Positions 11,079 through 21,345 of a DNA stretch of 64,000 nt are shown here, one piece after another. Origin of the DNA: an uncultured Gammaproteobacteria bacterium. Lineage in GTDB: Bacteria > Pseudomonadota > Gammaproteobacteria > Nitrosococcales > Methylophagaceae. The position numbers and the translations under genes were made by a program. Location: contig CAJIZI010000003.1 of NCBI GenBank assembly GCA_905181885.1, positions 372,001 through 436,000 of the forward strand, written 5' to 3'. How positions within the stretch are numbered: the stretch's first letter is position 1; each line of letters opens with the position of its first letter. Under the pieces are notes generated by a model, which worked only from the letters and a program-made list of their open reading frames with translations, had not been told where the DNA came from and did no database searches.

Positions 11079-12488
11079 TTAAACACTGTAGTACATATCA
11101 AACTCCGCAGGATGAGTTTCTATTCGAATTCGAGTCACTTCTTCCATCTTCAAAGCTATATATGCATTGATCATATCATCAGTAAACACACCACCAACTG
11201 TTAAGAATTCACGATCAGCATCAAGCGCATCTAATGCTTGATCTAATGAGTGACAGACTGTTGGAATTTCAGCCGCTTCTTCTGCTGGCAAATCATACAA
11301 ATCTTTATCCATAGCATCACCAGGATGGATCTTATTTTTAATACCATCAAGACCAGCCATCAACATCGCACTGAATGCGAGATACGGGTTAGCCGTTGGA
11401 TCGCCAAAACGCACTTCAATACGACGACCTTTAGGACTGTTAACGAATGGAATACGAATTGATGCACTTCGATTACGTGCTGAATAAGCAAGCATAACAG
11501 GTGCTTCATAACCAGGTACCAGACGCTTATAACTATTTGTACTTGCATTTGTAAACGCATTTAATGCACGTGCATGTTTAATAATGCCGCCAATGTAGTA
11601 AAGAGCTGTTTCAGACAAACCACCATATTTATTACCTGCAAATAAGTTATCACCATCTTTAGTAAGTGACATATGAACATGCATACCACTTCCGTTGTCA
11701 CCAACTAGAGGTTTTGGCATAAATGTAGCTGTTTTTCCATAAGCATGAGCGACATTGTGAACAACATATTTTAATTCTTGTACTTCGTCTGCCTTAGAAA
11801 CTAATGTATTAAACTTAACACCTATTTCACACTGACCTGCTGTGGCAACCTCATGGTGATGGACTTCTGTTACTTGGCCCATTTCTTCCAATGTCAAACA
11901 CATAGCGCTTCGGATATCTTGTAAAGAATCAACCGGTGGTACTGGAAAGTAACCCCCTTTTACACCAGGGCGATGACCTTTATTCCCGTCTGCATAGACT
12001 TTAGCTGTATTCCATGATGACTCATCAGAATCGATTTTATAGAAAGAGCCTGACATATCAGTACCCCACCGAACATCATCCAATATAAAAAATTCTGGTT
12101 CTGGACCAAAAAATGCTGTGTCAGCAATACCTGTTGCTTTTAAATGTTCTTCAGCACGTTTAGCAACACTTCGAGGATCTCTTTCGTAGCCCTGCATAGT
12201 AGCAGGCTCAATAATGTCACAACGAATAATTAAAGTATTATCATCCATAAAGGGATCCATCACCGCAGTTGTTGAATCTGGCATAAGAATCATGTCTGAC
12301 TCATTAATTCCTTTCCAACCTGCTACCGATGAACCATCAAACATATTACCTTCTGTAAAGGTACTTTCATCAATAGAATGAGCAGGAAAAGAGACATGCT
12401 GCTCTTTACCGCGAGAATCAGTGAAACGGAAATCAACAAATGTGACTTCTTCATCTTTAATCATTTGAAGCACTTTTTCAACAGACAT
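11079..12488 (-). CDS. glnA: Type I glutamine synthetase
   Basis: ATP-dependent synthesis of glutamine from glutamate and ammonia; dodecameric cytosolic enzyme. 469 aa, the standard GSI-beta length. Seen: [27 protein letters not shown], the metal-site FGPEPEFFI, the ATP-site [10 protein letters not shown], and [12 protein letters not shown]. The adenylylation tyrosine is present near residue 398 (DLYDLPAEE), so activity control by GlnE is likely. Its upstream region has a sigma-54 promoter and an NtrC operator, so transcription should rise when nitrogen is scarce. Confidence 0.98.
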   Translation of the reverse strand: MSVEKVLQMIKDEEVTFVDFRFTDSRGKEQHVSFPAHSIDESTFTEGNMFDGSSVAGWKGINESDMILMPDSTTAVMDPFMDDNTLIIRCDIIEPATMQGYERDPRSVAKRAEEHLKATGIADTAFFGPEPEFFILDDVRWGTDMSGSFYKIDSDESSWNTAKVYADGNKGHRPGVKGGYFPVPPVDSLQDIRSAMCLTLEEMGQVTEVHHHEVATAGQCEIGVKFNTLVSKADEVQELKYVVHNVAHAYGKTATFMPKPLVGDNGSGMHVHMSLTKDGDNLFAGNKYGGLSETALYYIGGIIKHARALNAFTNASTNSYKRLVPGYEAPVMLAYSARNRSASIRIPFVNSPKGRRIEVRFGDPTANPYLAFSAMLMAGLDGIKNKIHPGDAMDKDLYDLPAEEAAEIPTVCHSLDQALDALDADREFLTVGGVFTDDMINAYIALKMEEVTRIRIETHPAEFDMYYSV

Positions 12489-12542
12489 TAAATTTTCTCC
12501 AATTTTAAAATTACTGGGTGTTATGGGTAAAACTCATCAGGT

Positions 12543-12561
12543 AAAGCATAAAATGAGCCAA
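12543..12561 (-). promoter_or_regulatory. Sigma-54 promoter of glnA
   Basis: The minus strand reads TTGGCTCATTTTATGCTTT. It has the invariant GG and GC at exactly -24/-12 spacing (GG at 12559-12558, GC at 12547-12546) and good agreement with TGGCAC-N5-TTGC. It lies 55-75 bp before the glnA start, leaving a short leader. Confidence 0.75.
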
Positions 12562-12612
12562 TATAAAATAATTATTAAATCAATAAGTTATTATCTGGTG
12601 CTGACGCGCGCC

Positions 12613-12627
12613 GCACTTTTTTGGTGC
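12613..12627. promoter_or_regulatory. NtrC operator (enhancer) upstream of glnA
   Basis: GCACTTTTTTGGTGC on the plus strand is a perfect GCAC-N6-GGTGC NtrC core, about 65 bp upstream of the -24 element. A further GCACC half-site follows at about 12643-12647. Together with the sigma-54 promoter this is the classic enhancer arrangement. Confidence 0.8.
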
Positions 12628-12657
12628 GCCAAGTACAATCACGCACCATTTTAGACT

Positions 12658-12882
12658 CTAACTTTTCACTCTAACGGCGATAATAACCTCGCCCTCTTTT
12701 TTTTCTGTTTCAACAATCTCATGACCATGGATGCGAGCCCATACTGGTATATCACTCAATGCCCCTGTATCGGTACAAACGACCTCTAATATATCACCAA
12801 CAGCTAACTCTTTTATCCTATTTTGTGTTTTTATAACTGGCATAGGACACATCATCCGCCTTGCATCTAGTTTGAAGCGCAT
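12658..12882 (-). CDS. TusA/SirA-like sulfur carrier protein
   Basis: Small sulfur-transfer protein of the TusA/SirA/YeeD fold, 74 aa. It begins MRFKLDARRMMCPMPVIKTQ; the conserved CPxP motif carries the cysteine that accepts persulfide sulfur, followed by VGDILEVVCTDTGALSDIPVWA typical of the family. The start ATG 12882 overlaps the stop of the upstream PP-loop gene (TAATG), so the two are translationally coupled. This suggests it delivers sulfur to, or takes it from, that ATPase. Whether it is orthologous to E. coli tusA (tRNA thiolation) or a paralogue cannot be decided here. Confidence 0.85.
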   Translation of the reverse strand: MRFKLDARRMMCPMPVIKTQNRIKELAVGDILEVVCTDTGALSDIPVWARIHGHEIVETEKKEGEVIIAVRVKS

Positions 12883-13933
12883 TATACATGCCACTCTTTA
12901 AGTACCTGATCGGTTGTTAGTGGCTGAACCATAATACTTTGCGCTCTAGCATTGGGTAAGGCGAATGTCATCTCCACGTTATCAGCATTGCGCCCTTGCC
13001 CATAACGAGCCACAATACTAGCAGCGTGATTATAGTCTTCCAGTTCAATTTTTCCATCAATCAATGCTAATGGACCATTGTGGCTAACAGATTGAATAGA
13101 GGTATATTGTTTTCGATAACCTTCTAGATATTGGCACTCACCTTCATCGCGCGCGATAATTAGTTTGTAGTTACCTTTTGGTCTTAAATGTCGTCCAACT
13201 TTAAGCAGCATAATGTCGTCAATTTCATAATCACGGCTGCCCCGCCCTTGCCATAAATCAACCAATTTACTTGAATAGCTTTTATCTGTTAAAAAACAAC
13301 AGCCACCTGCTGGTGTGGCGTAATCTGTAAAACCATATTCTTCTGCCAGCACCATTTGTGGAGTTCGCACACGGCCATTAAAATCATAGAGTTTTTCTCG
13401 ATCAACCCAACCTTCTAGTTCTGGCTTAGTAGCTGGTAAATTTTTGGCACAAAGTGGTCTGAGTAGAATATCATCAGCACCTGACTCTGAAGCAACAATT
13501 GGCATTGTTAGCCTACGCTGTGACATAGGACGTTGACCAATCACTTCGCCAGTTATAATAAAATCAAAGCCATCCGCATGATTTTTTTTAATCCATTCAA
13601 CTGCTTTACTAACCATAAATATTTTACAGTCTAGGCATGGATTCATATTCATGCCGTAGCCATGTTTAGGGTTTAGTAGCACCTGTTTATATTCCTGAAC
13701 AACATCAACAATATTAATTTTTATCCCTAATTGTTCGGCAACCCAAAGAGCATTGTTACGTTTTTTTTTTGTTTATCTTCATTACGAATTGCATGAGTAT
13801 GACCTTCCACACAAAAACCAGTGTAAAAGTTAATGCCTTCTACTTCAATACCTTGTTCTTGTATGACTCGCACTGCCAACATAGAGTCTAAGCCGCCTGA
13901 AATAAGAGCTATAGCTTTATGCTGTTTTGCCAC
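12882..13933 (-). CDS. PP-loop ATP pyrophosphatase, MnmA/ThiI-like (frame broken at a run of ten T, 13761-13770)
   Basis: [11 protein letters not shown] N-type ATP-pyrophosphatase, probably a tRNA thiolation-type or sulfur-transfer enzyme. GTG start at 13933 overlaps the tldD stop (TAGTG). The N-terminus holds the PP-loop signature ALISGGLDSMLAVRV. The frame breaks at ten consecutive T (A on the mRNA strand); with nine, the protein runs on through RNNALWVAEQLG into the larger piece with HGYGMNMNPCLDCKIFM (CxxC), GEVIGQRPMSQ, PAGGCCFLTDKSYS and a C-terminal domain. Full length about 350 aa. The exact family name is uncertain. It is coupled to a TusA-like gene, supporting a sulfur role. Confidence 0.8.
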
Positions 13934-15375
13934 TATGTTGTGCCGCCAACCGTTAACCCTTCAATTTTCAATGTCGGCTGTCCTACACCAACCGGTACAT
14001 TTTGCCCTTCTTTGCCACAGTTACCGACACCAGTGTCTAGTTCCAAGTCATCTGCGACCATACTTATACGACTCATAACTTCTGGACCGTTACCAATTAA
14101 TGTTGCGCCTTTCACTGCCTGAGTGATTTTGCCTTTTTCGATTAAATAGACTTCACTAGTTGAAAACACGAACTTTCCTGACGTAATATCTACTTGACCA
14201 CCACCAAAATTAACAGCGTAGATACCTTTATCTACAGAAGCTATAACTTCTTCTGCTTTATGTTTTCCCGGCAGCATGTATGTATTGGTCATTCTTGGCA
14301 TCGGCAAGTGGGCGTATGATTCACGTCTACCATTACCCGTGCTTCGAGTCCCCATTAATCGTGCATTGTGTTTGTCCTGCATGTAGCCTGTCAATTTACC
14401 TTTTTTAATCAACATCGTATTTTCTGTTGGTACTCCTTCGTCATCCACAGTTAATGAACCTCGACGATCTTGTAAAGTACCATCATCAACCACCGTGCAT
14501 AAGGATGATGCGACCATTTCTCCCATTTTCCCTGAAAAAGCAGAACTACCACGACGGTTAAAATCGCCTTCCAAGCCATGGCCTACAGCTTCATGTAGTA
14601 ACACGCCAGGCCAACCCGATGCTAAAACAACAGTCATATTGCCTGCTGGTGCGTCGATCGCTTCAAGGTTTACTAAAGCTTGGCGTACTGCTTCTTTAGC
14701 ATAATCTGTCGCCATATCGTTATCCTTAAAGTAACGATAATCTAGACGACGACCGCCGCCAGCACTGCCCCGCTCCCTCCGTCCCTTGGCTTCTACAATG
14801 ACACTAACGCTCATTCTAATCAAAGGTCTAATATCCGCTACCAAAGTTCCATCACTTGCAGCGACAAGGATAGTATCTAACTCTCCTATCAAGCTTGCAC
14901 TAACTTTTGTCACCCTATGATCAGCGGCTCTCGCAACCTCATCAGCTTGTTGCAGTAAAGCAAGCTTTTGTTCAACTGATAAACTAGCCAGAGGATCTGA
15001 CTCACCATAATACTGAGGGCATTGTGTCCGCTTCCAAGCATGAACAGTACCGTTACCACCATGACGAGAAATAGCTCTAGCTGCCTTAGTTGCTTCATTA
15101 AGGGCCGGTAAAATTAAATCATCAGAGTAAGCAAAACCAGTTTTTTCACCACTGCAGGCACGAACGCCAACACCTTGTTCAATGTGATAGCCACCATCTT
15201 TGATGATGCCATCCTCGAGTACCCAATTTTCCTGGCGCGACTGTTGAAAGTAGAGATCAGCATAATCAACCCCTCTGCCCATTGTCATCTTCAGCGCATT
15301 TTCTAAATCAGCCTCTGTTAAACCAGCAGGCACTAACAATTGCTGACTCACATGTTGGTATGTCTTATCTATCAT
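13933..15375 (-). CDS. tldD: Metalloprotease TldD
   Basis: Acts with TldE/PmbA as a zinc protease that degrades unfolded peptides, matures microcin-type peptides and degrades CcdA. 480 aa, normal length. Metal-binding HExxxH is visible as [20 protein letters not shown], and the C-terminal half has [12 protein letters not shown] and [14 protein letters not shown]. It follows yhdP by about 70 bp, as in E. coli rng-yhdP-tldD, and its stop overlaps the next start. No TldE partner is in this window. Confidence 0.97.
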   Translation of the reverse strand: MIDKTYQHVSQQLLVPAGLTEADLENALKMTMGRGVDYADLYFQQSRQENWVLEDGIIKDGGYHIEQGVGVRACSGEKTGFAYSDDLILPALNEATKAARAISRHGGNGTVHAWKRTQCPQYYGESDPLASLSVEQKLALLQQADEVARAADHRVTKVSASLIGELDTILVAASDGTLVADIRPLIRMSVSVIVEAKGRRERGSAGGGRRLDYRYFKDNDMATDYAKEAVRQALVNLEAIDAPAGNMTVVLASGWPGVLLHEAVGHGLEGDFNRRGSSAFSGKMGEMVASSLCTVVDDGTLQDRRGSLTVDDEGVPTENTMLIKKGKLTGYMQDKHNARLMGTRSTGNGRRESYAHLPMPRMTNTYMLPGKHKAEEVIASVDKGIYAVNFGGGQVDITSGKFVFSTSEVYLIEKGKITQAVKGATLIGNGPEVMSRISMVADDLELDTGVGNCGKEGQNVPVGVGQPTLKIEGLTVGGTT

Positions 15376-15445
15376 GAATATATTTTTACTAGTTACGACT
15401 ATAGAATATCAAATTGTATCAGAAATCTACTTCTATCTCTTGTGA

Positions 15446-18400
15446 TTATAAGCCTGGTAAAAAAGGTTTTATCATCTTCAAATCAGGTTCTTGCCATGAG
15501 CCAGTGAGTAAATAGTCATAGCTAATCAGATTCACAATATCTTTATCGAAAAGTCTACCTGCTAATTTGTCCGCTAATAAGATAGCTGTTCCTACACCTA
15601 GCCCTACCGGTCCAGCAGCAACTGCACCTGCTAAAGGTAATGTAGATGAGACATTAGGCCTCACTTTTACTTTTTGATTATATTGCTGGTTAACTAAGTC
15701 AACAGCTCCTTCAATGAGTATATCGGCACTGCCGCCCTCCAATGAAAAGTCTTTTGTCATCGCAAGCCCATCATTAATCTCAAAAGATGCCTTTATTGTT
15801 CTATAGTTCAAGCCCTGAGAAAATAACTCACTGAAGTCAAGAGATAGGCGACGTTGTATTGTTGCTATACTTAACAACCCAAAAGCGCGACCTGCTGCGC
15901 CTGGCTCAACATCTTTTAACTTACCTTTTTCCAGTTTAAAGCTTATTGTCCCTTTTGCTGCTTCTTCTGAAAAAGTCATAGGCCCACCCTCCCATGAGAG
16001 TGATGTCAGTAATTTTAATTTTTCTGCTTCAACTCGCGGTTCAAAGCCAAACTTTTCAATTAAGTTCGTAAAATCATGGCTATCTATTCTAAATGCTAAT
16101 TCTGTTTTAACAGCTAATGGGAATTGGGTCCAAATGCCTTCAGACACCTCTAAACTATATAATTCAGAAGTTATGTTTGCAGAGTCAATTACCCATTTAT
16201 TAGTGTCTTTATGACTGATTAGTTCCAGGCTCCCTAATGTAATATCATCTATGATCAACTCATTCACATTAATCGACATTGAAGGCCAAAGTGCGTGTTG
16301 TTTACCCACATTATCTTCAGCATTTATTTTTTTTGGTAATACTAACTTAAGTCTCTCTAGGTCAACTTTTAAGGTATCTTTTTTTGTTATATTTTCAGGA
16401 ACAGAAACTTCCCCCTCTATCCCTTGACCAACAATTGATACGAGCCAATTCTTTCTTTCTTTGACTGCTGTAATTTTAATATTTGGAAATTGTTGTCCAT
16501 AGCCAAGTAGCTTTTCAGTTTCGATCGTCAATCGATCTACCCCACTTACTAGAATGTCATCAATATTATATTTTTCATACCATAACAGCCACATTTCGGC
16601 ATCAAGCTCCGACATCATAATGTTCAATCTTGAATTATCAAAAAATCGCTCATCTCCCAGTGATTCATACTCAACATTTACAATATCATCATAGTTAATA
16701 TTGATAATCGGGTTGTTTTTTGATTGCTTAAGAGTGACCTTAATATTTTTATTTTTATCAGCTTCTTTATAAAATGAGCCTGGTAGCGTAACCTCAGCAC
16801 CCTGCAAATTCGATACAACAGAGGCATCAACATAAAAGTCACCTTCATTCTGTTCTGATATAATCACATCAAATAGATAAGGAAATTGTCCAGTTATAAA
16901 GTCAGGGAATGTTTTAGGCATGCTCGATGACACGAATATCCCCTCAGCAGATAAAACCGTGCTGTCGCCTTTCGGGTAAATATCAATATCAACATCTTGA
17001 TTTAATAATTGACCTTTAATATTCTTAGCCGTCATACCTTTATTATCAAACTGGACCATTCCATTTACTTGCATCAAACCGATCTCAGCCATATCTTTAT
17101 GATACAAATCACTACCGATGAAATTGATATCACCTTTCACTTGAGCCTCACCTGTACCGCTCAATGGCACTCTTATACCCAGGTTAATATTACTTTTCCC
17201 TCTGGCTGAGACCCCCTCAACAACACTAGCAAACCTCTTCTTTAATGGGCTAGTCCGCAAAAAATTTAGTACTTGCTGGCTTTTCCCTTTTAAACTTCCC
17301 TCCACTGTCAAGATCGCTTTTCCGTTGATTAGCCCGTTGACCTTAGCTTCAAAGTCTTCAAAAATAAAACCCGCCACCAAGCCGTCCTGACTTTTAATCA
17401 CTAAATCGTTACCTTGCCCAGTAATCGACCCTGTCACATTCAATAGGTCAGGCCAGTAATCTGAATAGTGTAATACAACACCCTTAACATCTAGCGCCAT
17501 ATCAAAACTGCCTAATAATTTCTCTGCTTTTGTTTGATATGGAAAGCCCGCTATGTCGCCTTGAAGCTTTATTTTTCCATACTCAATTTTCCCATCTAAA
17601 AATGCATCTTCAGACCATTCTTTAAACTCGGCACTCAAATATTTTTCAGGAAAATAAGATTGCCATTGAGTCATGGCTACATTCTCAAATGATAATTCAA
17701 TATCATTAATTATTTCACCAGCTATATTTTGTTCAATACTTCCATTAAACTCGAGAGTTAGTTCATCATTTTTAACTTTGAGTTCATCACCTCGCACGCG
17801 CCATACTTTGTCCTTTTTTTCAAACTCTAATTCCCCAGTAACCGTATCAAAAAACATCCAATCATCTAGCTTGTTTGCCGGGTGAACCATCACTTTTTCA
17901 CTCGCTATTTTAACCCTTGCGACTTGCTCAGAAAAATTAATCCTCGCGTCAAGATTTGTTATCCCAGGATAATCACTCCATGTTGCAACTTGGCCTTTTT
18001 TTATAATTAGTGAAACATCCTTCAAGCCTGATTCAACCAGATAGATTACTTCTAATTTTTCAATATCCCCAGCAAGACTTTGTAATAGTACTTGCTCAGG
18101 TAGCCGGCCAGATAGTGCTGCTATATCAATTAAATTTTCAATACGAAAGAAATCACTTTTAATCATGACTTTTTCAGGTTTCTTGTTCACTAACAATGTT
18201 GTTTCTGGCCAAGCTTCTCCTTTTATAGATAAATTAATATCATTACCAGACAAGATCCATGATCTACTCTCCTCTTGTTCTATCCAGTGAAAATCACCAC
18301 TGAAGTATTCAACGTCGATGGGTATTAAAATATTACCCATTTCCTTTGATGCAAGCATGGCTTGCGATAACTCTATATCTAACTTGGCCTCTCTCACCTC

Positions 18401-19207
18401 AAGACCTACCCCTTCAATTGCAATAGTTGAATTAATAAGGCCTTTCTCAACTGTAATATTCTTCCAGTTAAGATAATCCGATAAAGGGGATATGAAAACC
18501 TTATTTGTCTTTATCTTTCCCTCCCATTCCATTAGATTCATGTTCTGTTGATTCAATCTCCAGTTCGTCGAGAATTCTATGTTGTCACCTGATGATATGG
18601 GTAAAAAAACTTGGCCATCAGCATGCCAACTAGTCCCGCTATGTTTAAGAGTAGCATTCTCTATTTGGTATCGACCTGATATGTTGGCCTGTTGCTGATC
18701 ATTATAATTAACAGTGACCGCTTTTAGATTAAAACTATTGAGATTATTTGCATGTTTTATGATGTCTGAAAATAAAGTAGTTGAATCACTATTTTGCTTA
18801 AGCCCTTGCATATAAAAATCACCATTAGAATCTCTAGCAACAGTGAGATTAAGACCAATAACTGTAACCTCATCCAACATGAAATTTGAAAACCAAATAC
18901 TACTTAATACATTAGGATCCAAATATAATTTTTCTAGGCTCAGTAGTTCAGCTGAATTATCTTTAGCCATCACTTTTATCGTTTTGAATTCCAGCTGCGG
19001 TGAAATGTCCACCCATGACAATTTTATATCGGCAATTTCGATTGGGTACCCAACCTCTGTACTCACCCATGACGTAATAGACTCTTGCTGCTTCTCGACG
19101 ATAGATGCTCCCCAATAAAATACTGCCATTACCAAAGCAAATATTATTAGAAGCAAGTAACTGAAAGATCTAATCATAGACCCGTTATTATGTTTGAAAT
19201 TAATCAT
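15446..19207 (-). CDS. yhdP: YhdP family AsmA-like bridge protein
   Basis: Very long envelope protein, 1253 aa, of the AsmA/TamB-like family implicated in phospholipid transport between inner and outer membrane. One N-terminal membrane anchor (SYLLLIIFALVMAVFYWGA), then a long beta-rich periplasmic body with repeated short-strand patterns, and the C-terminal AsmA-like region (GLLSIATIQRRLSLDFSELF, then a Gly/Ala-rich stretch near LPLAGAVAAGPVGLGVG). The start could be ATG 19207 or the ATG at 19177, which sits closer to the membrane segment. Neighbours rng and tldD are in the same order as in E. coli. Confidence 0.93.
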   Translation of the reverse strand: MINFKHNNGSMIRSFSYLLLIIFALVMAVFYWGASIVEKQQESITSWVSTEVGYPIEIADIKLSWVDISPQLEFKTIKVMAKDNSAELLSLEKLYLDPNVLSSIWFSNFMLDEVTVIGLNLTVARDSNGDFYMQGLKQNSDSTTLFSDIIKHANNLNSFNLKAVTVNYNDQQQANISGRYQIENATLKHSGTSWHADGQVFLPISSGDNIEFSTNWRLNQQNMNLMEWEGKIKTNKVFISPLSDYLNWKNITVEKGLINSTIAIEGVGLEVREAKLDIELSQAMLASKEMGNILIPIDVEYFSGDFHWIEQEESRSWILSGNDINLSIKGEAWPETTLLVNKKPEKVMIKSDFFRIENLIDIAALSGRLPEQVLLQSLAGDIEKLEVIYLVESGLKDVSLIIKKGQVATWSDYPGITNLDARINFSEQVARVKIASEKVMVHPANKLDDWMFFDTVTGELEFEKKDKVWRVRGDELKVKNDELTLEFNGSIEQNIAGEIINDIELSFENVAMTQWQSYFPEKYLSAEFKEWSEDAFLDGKIEYGKIKLQGDIAGFPYQTKAEKLLGSFDMALDVKGVVLHYSDYWPDLLNVTGSITGQGNDLVIKSQDGLVAGFIFEDFEAKVNGLINGKAILTVEGSLKGKSQQVLNFLRTSPLKKRFASVVEGVSARGKSNINLGIRVPLSGTGEAQVKGDINFIGSDLYHKDMAEIGLMQVNGMVQFDNKGMTAKNIKGQLLNQDVDIDIYPKGDSTVLSAEGIFVSSSMPKTFPDFITGQFPYLFDVIISEQNEGDFYVDASVVSNLQGAEVTLPGSFYKEADKNKNIKVTLKQSKNNPIININYDDIVNVEYESLGDERFFDNSRLNIMMSELDAEMWLLWYEKYNIDDILVSGVDRLTIETEKLLGYGQQFPNIKITAVKERKNWLVSIVGQGIEGEVSVPENITKKDTLKVDLERLKLVLPKKINAEDNVGKQHALWPSMSINVNELIIDDITLGSLELISHKDTNKWVIDSANITSELYSLEVSEGIWTQFPLAVKTELAFRIDSHDFTNLIEKFGFEPRVEAEKLKLLTSLSWEGGPMTFSEEAAKGTISFKLEKGKLKDVEPGAAGRAFGLLSIATIQRRLSLDFSELFSQGLNYRTIKASFEINDGLAMTKDFSLEGGSADILIEGAVDLVNQQYNQKVKVRPNVSSTLPLAGAVAAGPVGLGVGTAILLADKLAGRLFDKDIVNLISYDYLLTGSWQEPDLKMIKPFLPGL

Positions 19208-19298
19208 AAATCTTAGCGCCGGGTTATGCCGGATGTTTCCTATTTAAAGAGACCATTATTTTTACTCACTTTTAGCTTACTATTATTAGGCTGGTAAA

Positions 19299-20765
19299 CT
19301 ACATTAATACGACATTAAATTGTTCTGGTCCATATTGATGTTCCGCTTTGAAAGAGATAGGCCTACCAATAAACTGTTCTAATTCAGCAACATAGGTAGA
19401 GTCATCCTCATTCAACCTATCAATAACATCTTGGGATGCTAGCACCATTAAACGACTAGTCTCATACTGTTTAGCCTCTCTAAGTACTTCACGAAAAATC
19501 TCATAACATAGTGTTTCAATACTTTTAGTATAGCCTTTACCATCACATGCTGGACAAGGGTCGCATAATACATGGCCCAAACTTTCACGAGTACGCTTTC
19601 GTGTCATTTCAACTAAACCGAGCTCAGAGACCCCACATATATTGTGTCTTGCCTTATCCCCCAACATTGCTTTTTCTAAAGTGCGTAGCACCTGATCACG
19701 ATGATCTATTTCTTCCATATCAATAAAATCAAGAATAATAATTCCACCCAAGTTACGGACACGTAATTGCCTAGCAATGGATTGTGCAGCCTCAAGGTTC
19801 GTTTTAAAGATCGTTTCTTCTAGGTTCTTATGACCCACAAACCCACCAGTATTGACATCGACTGTTGTCATAGCTTCAGTTTGATCAAAAATTAAGTAGC
19901 CGCCAGATTTAAGTAATACTTTTCTCTCTAAAGCTTTTTGTATTTCATCTTCGACATTAAACAAATCAAATAAGGGAGTAGCCCCCTTATAATGTTCTAA
20001 TCGTGATGCACATTCAGGCATAAATCCTTCTGCAAACTTAATAGCTTTATAGAATGTTTCTTTAGAATCTATTCGTATTTTCTCAACATCCGGAGAAAAT
20101 AAATCTCTCAATGACCGCAGAGGTAATGGTAAGTCTTCATGTAACGTTTCACCTGATTTCACAGTCATTTTACGATCCTTCACTTTTTCCCAAAGGCGAT
20201 GTAGAAATTGTAAATCAGCTAATAACTCGCTTTCCTGGACTCCTTCTGCGGCGGTTCTCAAAATATACCCGCCGTTATCAAGGCTAAGTTGAGACTCCAA
20301 ACATCCTTTGAGCCTATCACGCTCATTTTCATCTTCAATTTTCAAAGATACGCCTACACCATGGATCTCGGGCATATATACCAAATATCTGGAGGATACC
20401 GACAATTGTGTCGTTAAACGTGCCCCCTTAGTCCCCATCGGATCCTTTATCACTTGTACTAAAACTTCTTGACCTTCTCGTAATAAAGATGTGATGGCAG
20501 GCACTTTTTTTTCCTGTAAATCCCCTGTTTGCCCTTGTGGAATTGAAATGTCAGAAGCATGTAAAAATGCAGCTCTAGTAAGTCCTATTTCAACAAAAGC
20601 TGCCTGCATACCTGGTAAAACACGACACACCCTACCCTTATAAATATTACCAACTAAGCCTCTATATTCTGCACGCTCAATGAAGACTTCTTGCAAGACA
20701 CCATTGTCCACTAAAACGGCTCGAGTTTCGCTCGGTGTCACATTGATCAGAATTTCACTACTCAT
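19299..20765 (-). CDS. rng: Ribonuclease G
   Basis: Single-strand endoribonuclease of the RNase E/G family that processes the 16S rRNA 5' end. 488 aa, near the E. coli length of 489, so it lacks the RNase E degradosome tail. N-terminal S1 region (GNIYKGRVCRVLPGMQAAFVEIG), catalytic DNase I-like domain (TTVDVNTGGFVGHKN; NLGGIIILDFIDM), and a zinc-link cysteine cluster CDPCPACDGKG. It overlaps maf by 8 bp, as expected for the maf-rng cluster. Confidence 0.96.
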   Translation of the reverse strand: MSSEILINVTPSETRAVLVDNGVLQEVFIERAEYRGLVGNIYKGRVCRVLPGMQAAFVEIGLTRAAFLHASDISIPQGQTGDLQEKKVPAITSLLREGQEVLVQVIKDPMGTKGARLTTQLSVSSRYLVYMPEIHGVGVSLKIEDENERDRLKGCLESQLSLDNGGYILRTAAEGVQESELLADLQFLHRLWEKVKDRKMTVKSGETLHEDLPLPLRSLRDLFSPDVEKIRIDSKETFYKAIKFAEGFMPECASRLEHYKGATPLFDLFNVEDEIQKALERKVLLKSGGYLIFDQTEAMTTVDVNTGGFVGHKNLEETIFKTNLEAAQSIARQLRVRNLGGIIILDFIDMEEIDHRDQVLRTLEKAMLGDKARHNICGVSELGLVEMTRKRTRESLGHVLCDPCPACDGKGYTKSIETLCYEIFREVLREAKQYETSRLMVLASQDVIDRLNEDDSTYVAELEQFIGRPISFKAEHQYGPEQFNVVLM

Positions 20766-21345
20766 AACAAGGTTGACTTATTTCCATTAGTAACTCACGT
20801 GTTTCGTGAATCGGTAACCCCATAATGCCAGAATAACTTCCTCGTATGTCTTCGATAAACATTGCCGCTAAACCTTGGACAGCATAACTGCCTGCTTTGT
20901 CGCGACCTTCACCTGTTGATAAGTACCAATCTATCTCTTTTAGTGTCAAAACTGAAAATGTAACATAGTTCTTGCTTAGCCTACAAAGCACTCTCTTGTC
21001 TTCGACTACGGTCACTGCAGTTAAAACTTGATGTTGTCTTCCAGATAGAAGCTGCAACATACTTCTTGCCTCCTCATCATTATCTGGTTTGCCTAGTATT
21101 CTATGATCAACTATAACTGATGTATCTGCAGCAATGACGGGATGCTTACTTTCACTACCTAATGCTTTCCAACCAGCCTGTGCTTTAGCCATAGCCACTC
21201 GTTCTACATAATGAATGGAAGACTCGTTTTCTTGTAATGTTTCATCAATTTCTAATCGTAATATGTCAAATGTTACGCCCATCTGCATTAATAATTCACT
21301 ACGCCGTGGTGAACCTGAGGCTAGATAGACTTTTGGAAAGTTCAT
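20758..21345 (-). CDS. maf: Maf-family nucleoside triphosphate pyrophosphatase
   Basis: Hydrolyses non-canonical or excess NTPs (m5U/UTP/dTTP type or 7-methyl-GTP type) to the monophosphate. It begins MNFPKVYLASGSPRRSELL at ATG 21345, whose ATG overlaps the rlmH stop (ATGA). The signature SGSPRR and the metal/substrate site PVIAADTSVIVD are present, and DKAGSYAVQGLAA is the second conserved motif. About 195 aa, normal. In-frame codons upstream are shadowed by rlmH and are not conserved. Next to rng, as in many gammaproteobacteria. Confidence 0.95.
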   Translation of the reverse strand: MNFPKVYLASGSPRRSELLMQMGVTFDILRLEIDETLQENESSIHYVERVAMAKAQAGWKALGSESKHPVIAADTSVIVDHRILGKPDNDEEARSMLQLLSGRQHQVLTAVTVVEDKRVLCRLSKNYVTFSVLTLKEIDWYLSTGEGRDKAGSYAVQGLAAMFIEDIRGSYSGIMGLPIHETRELLMEISQPCYE

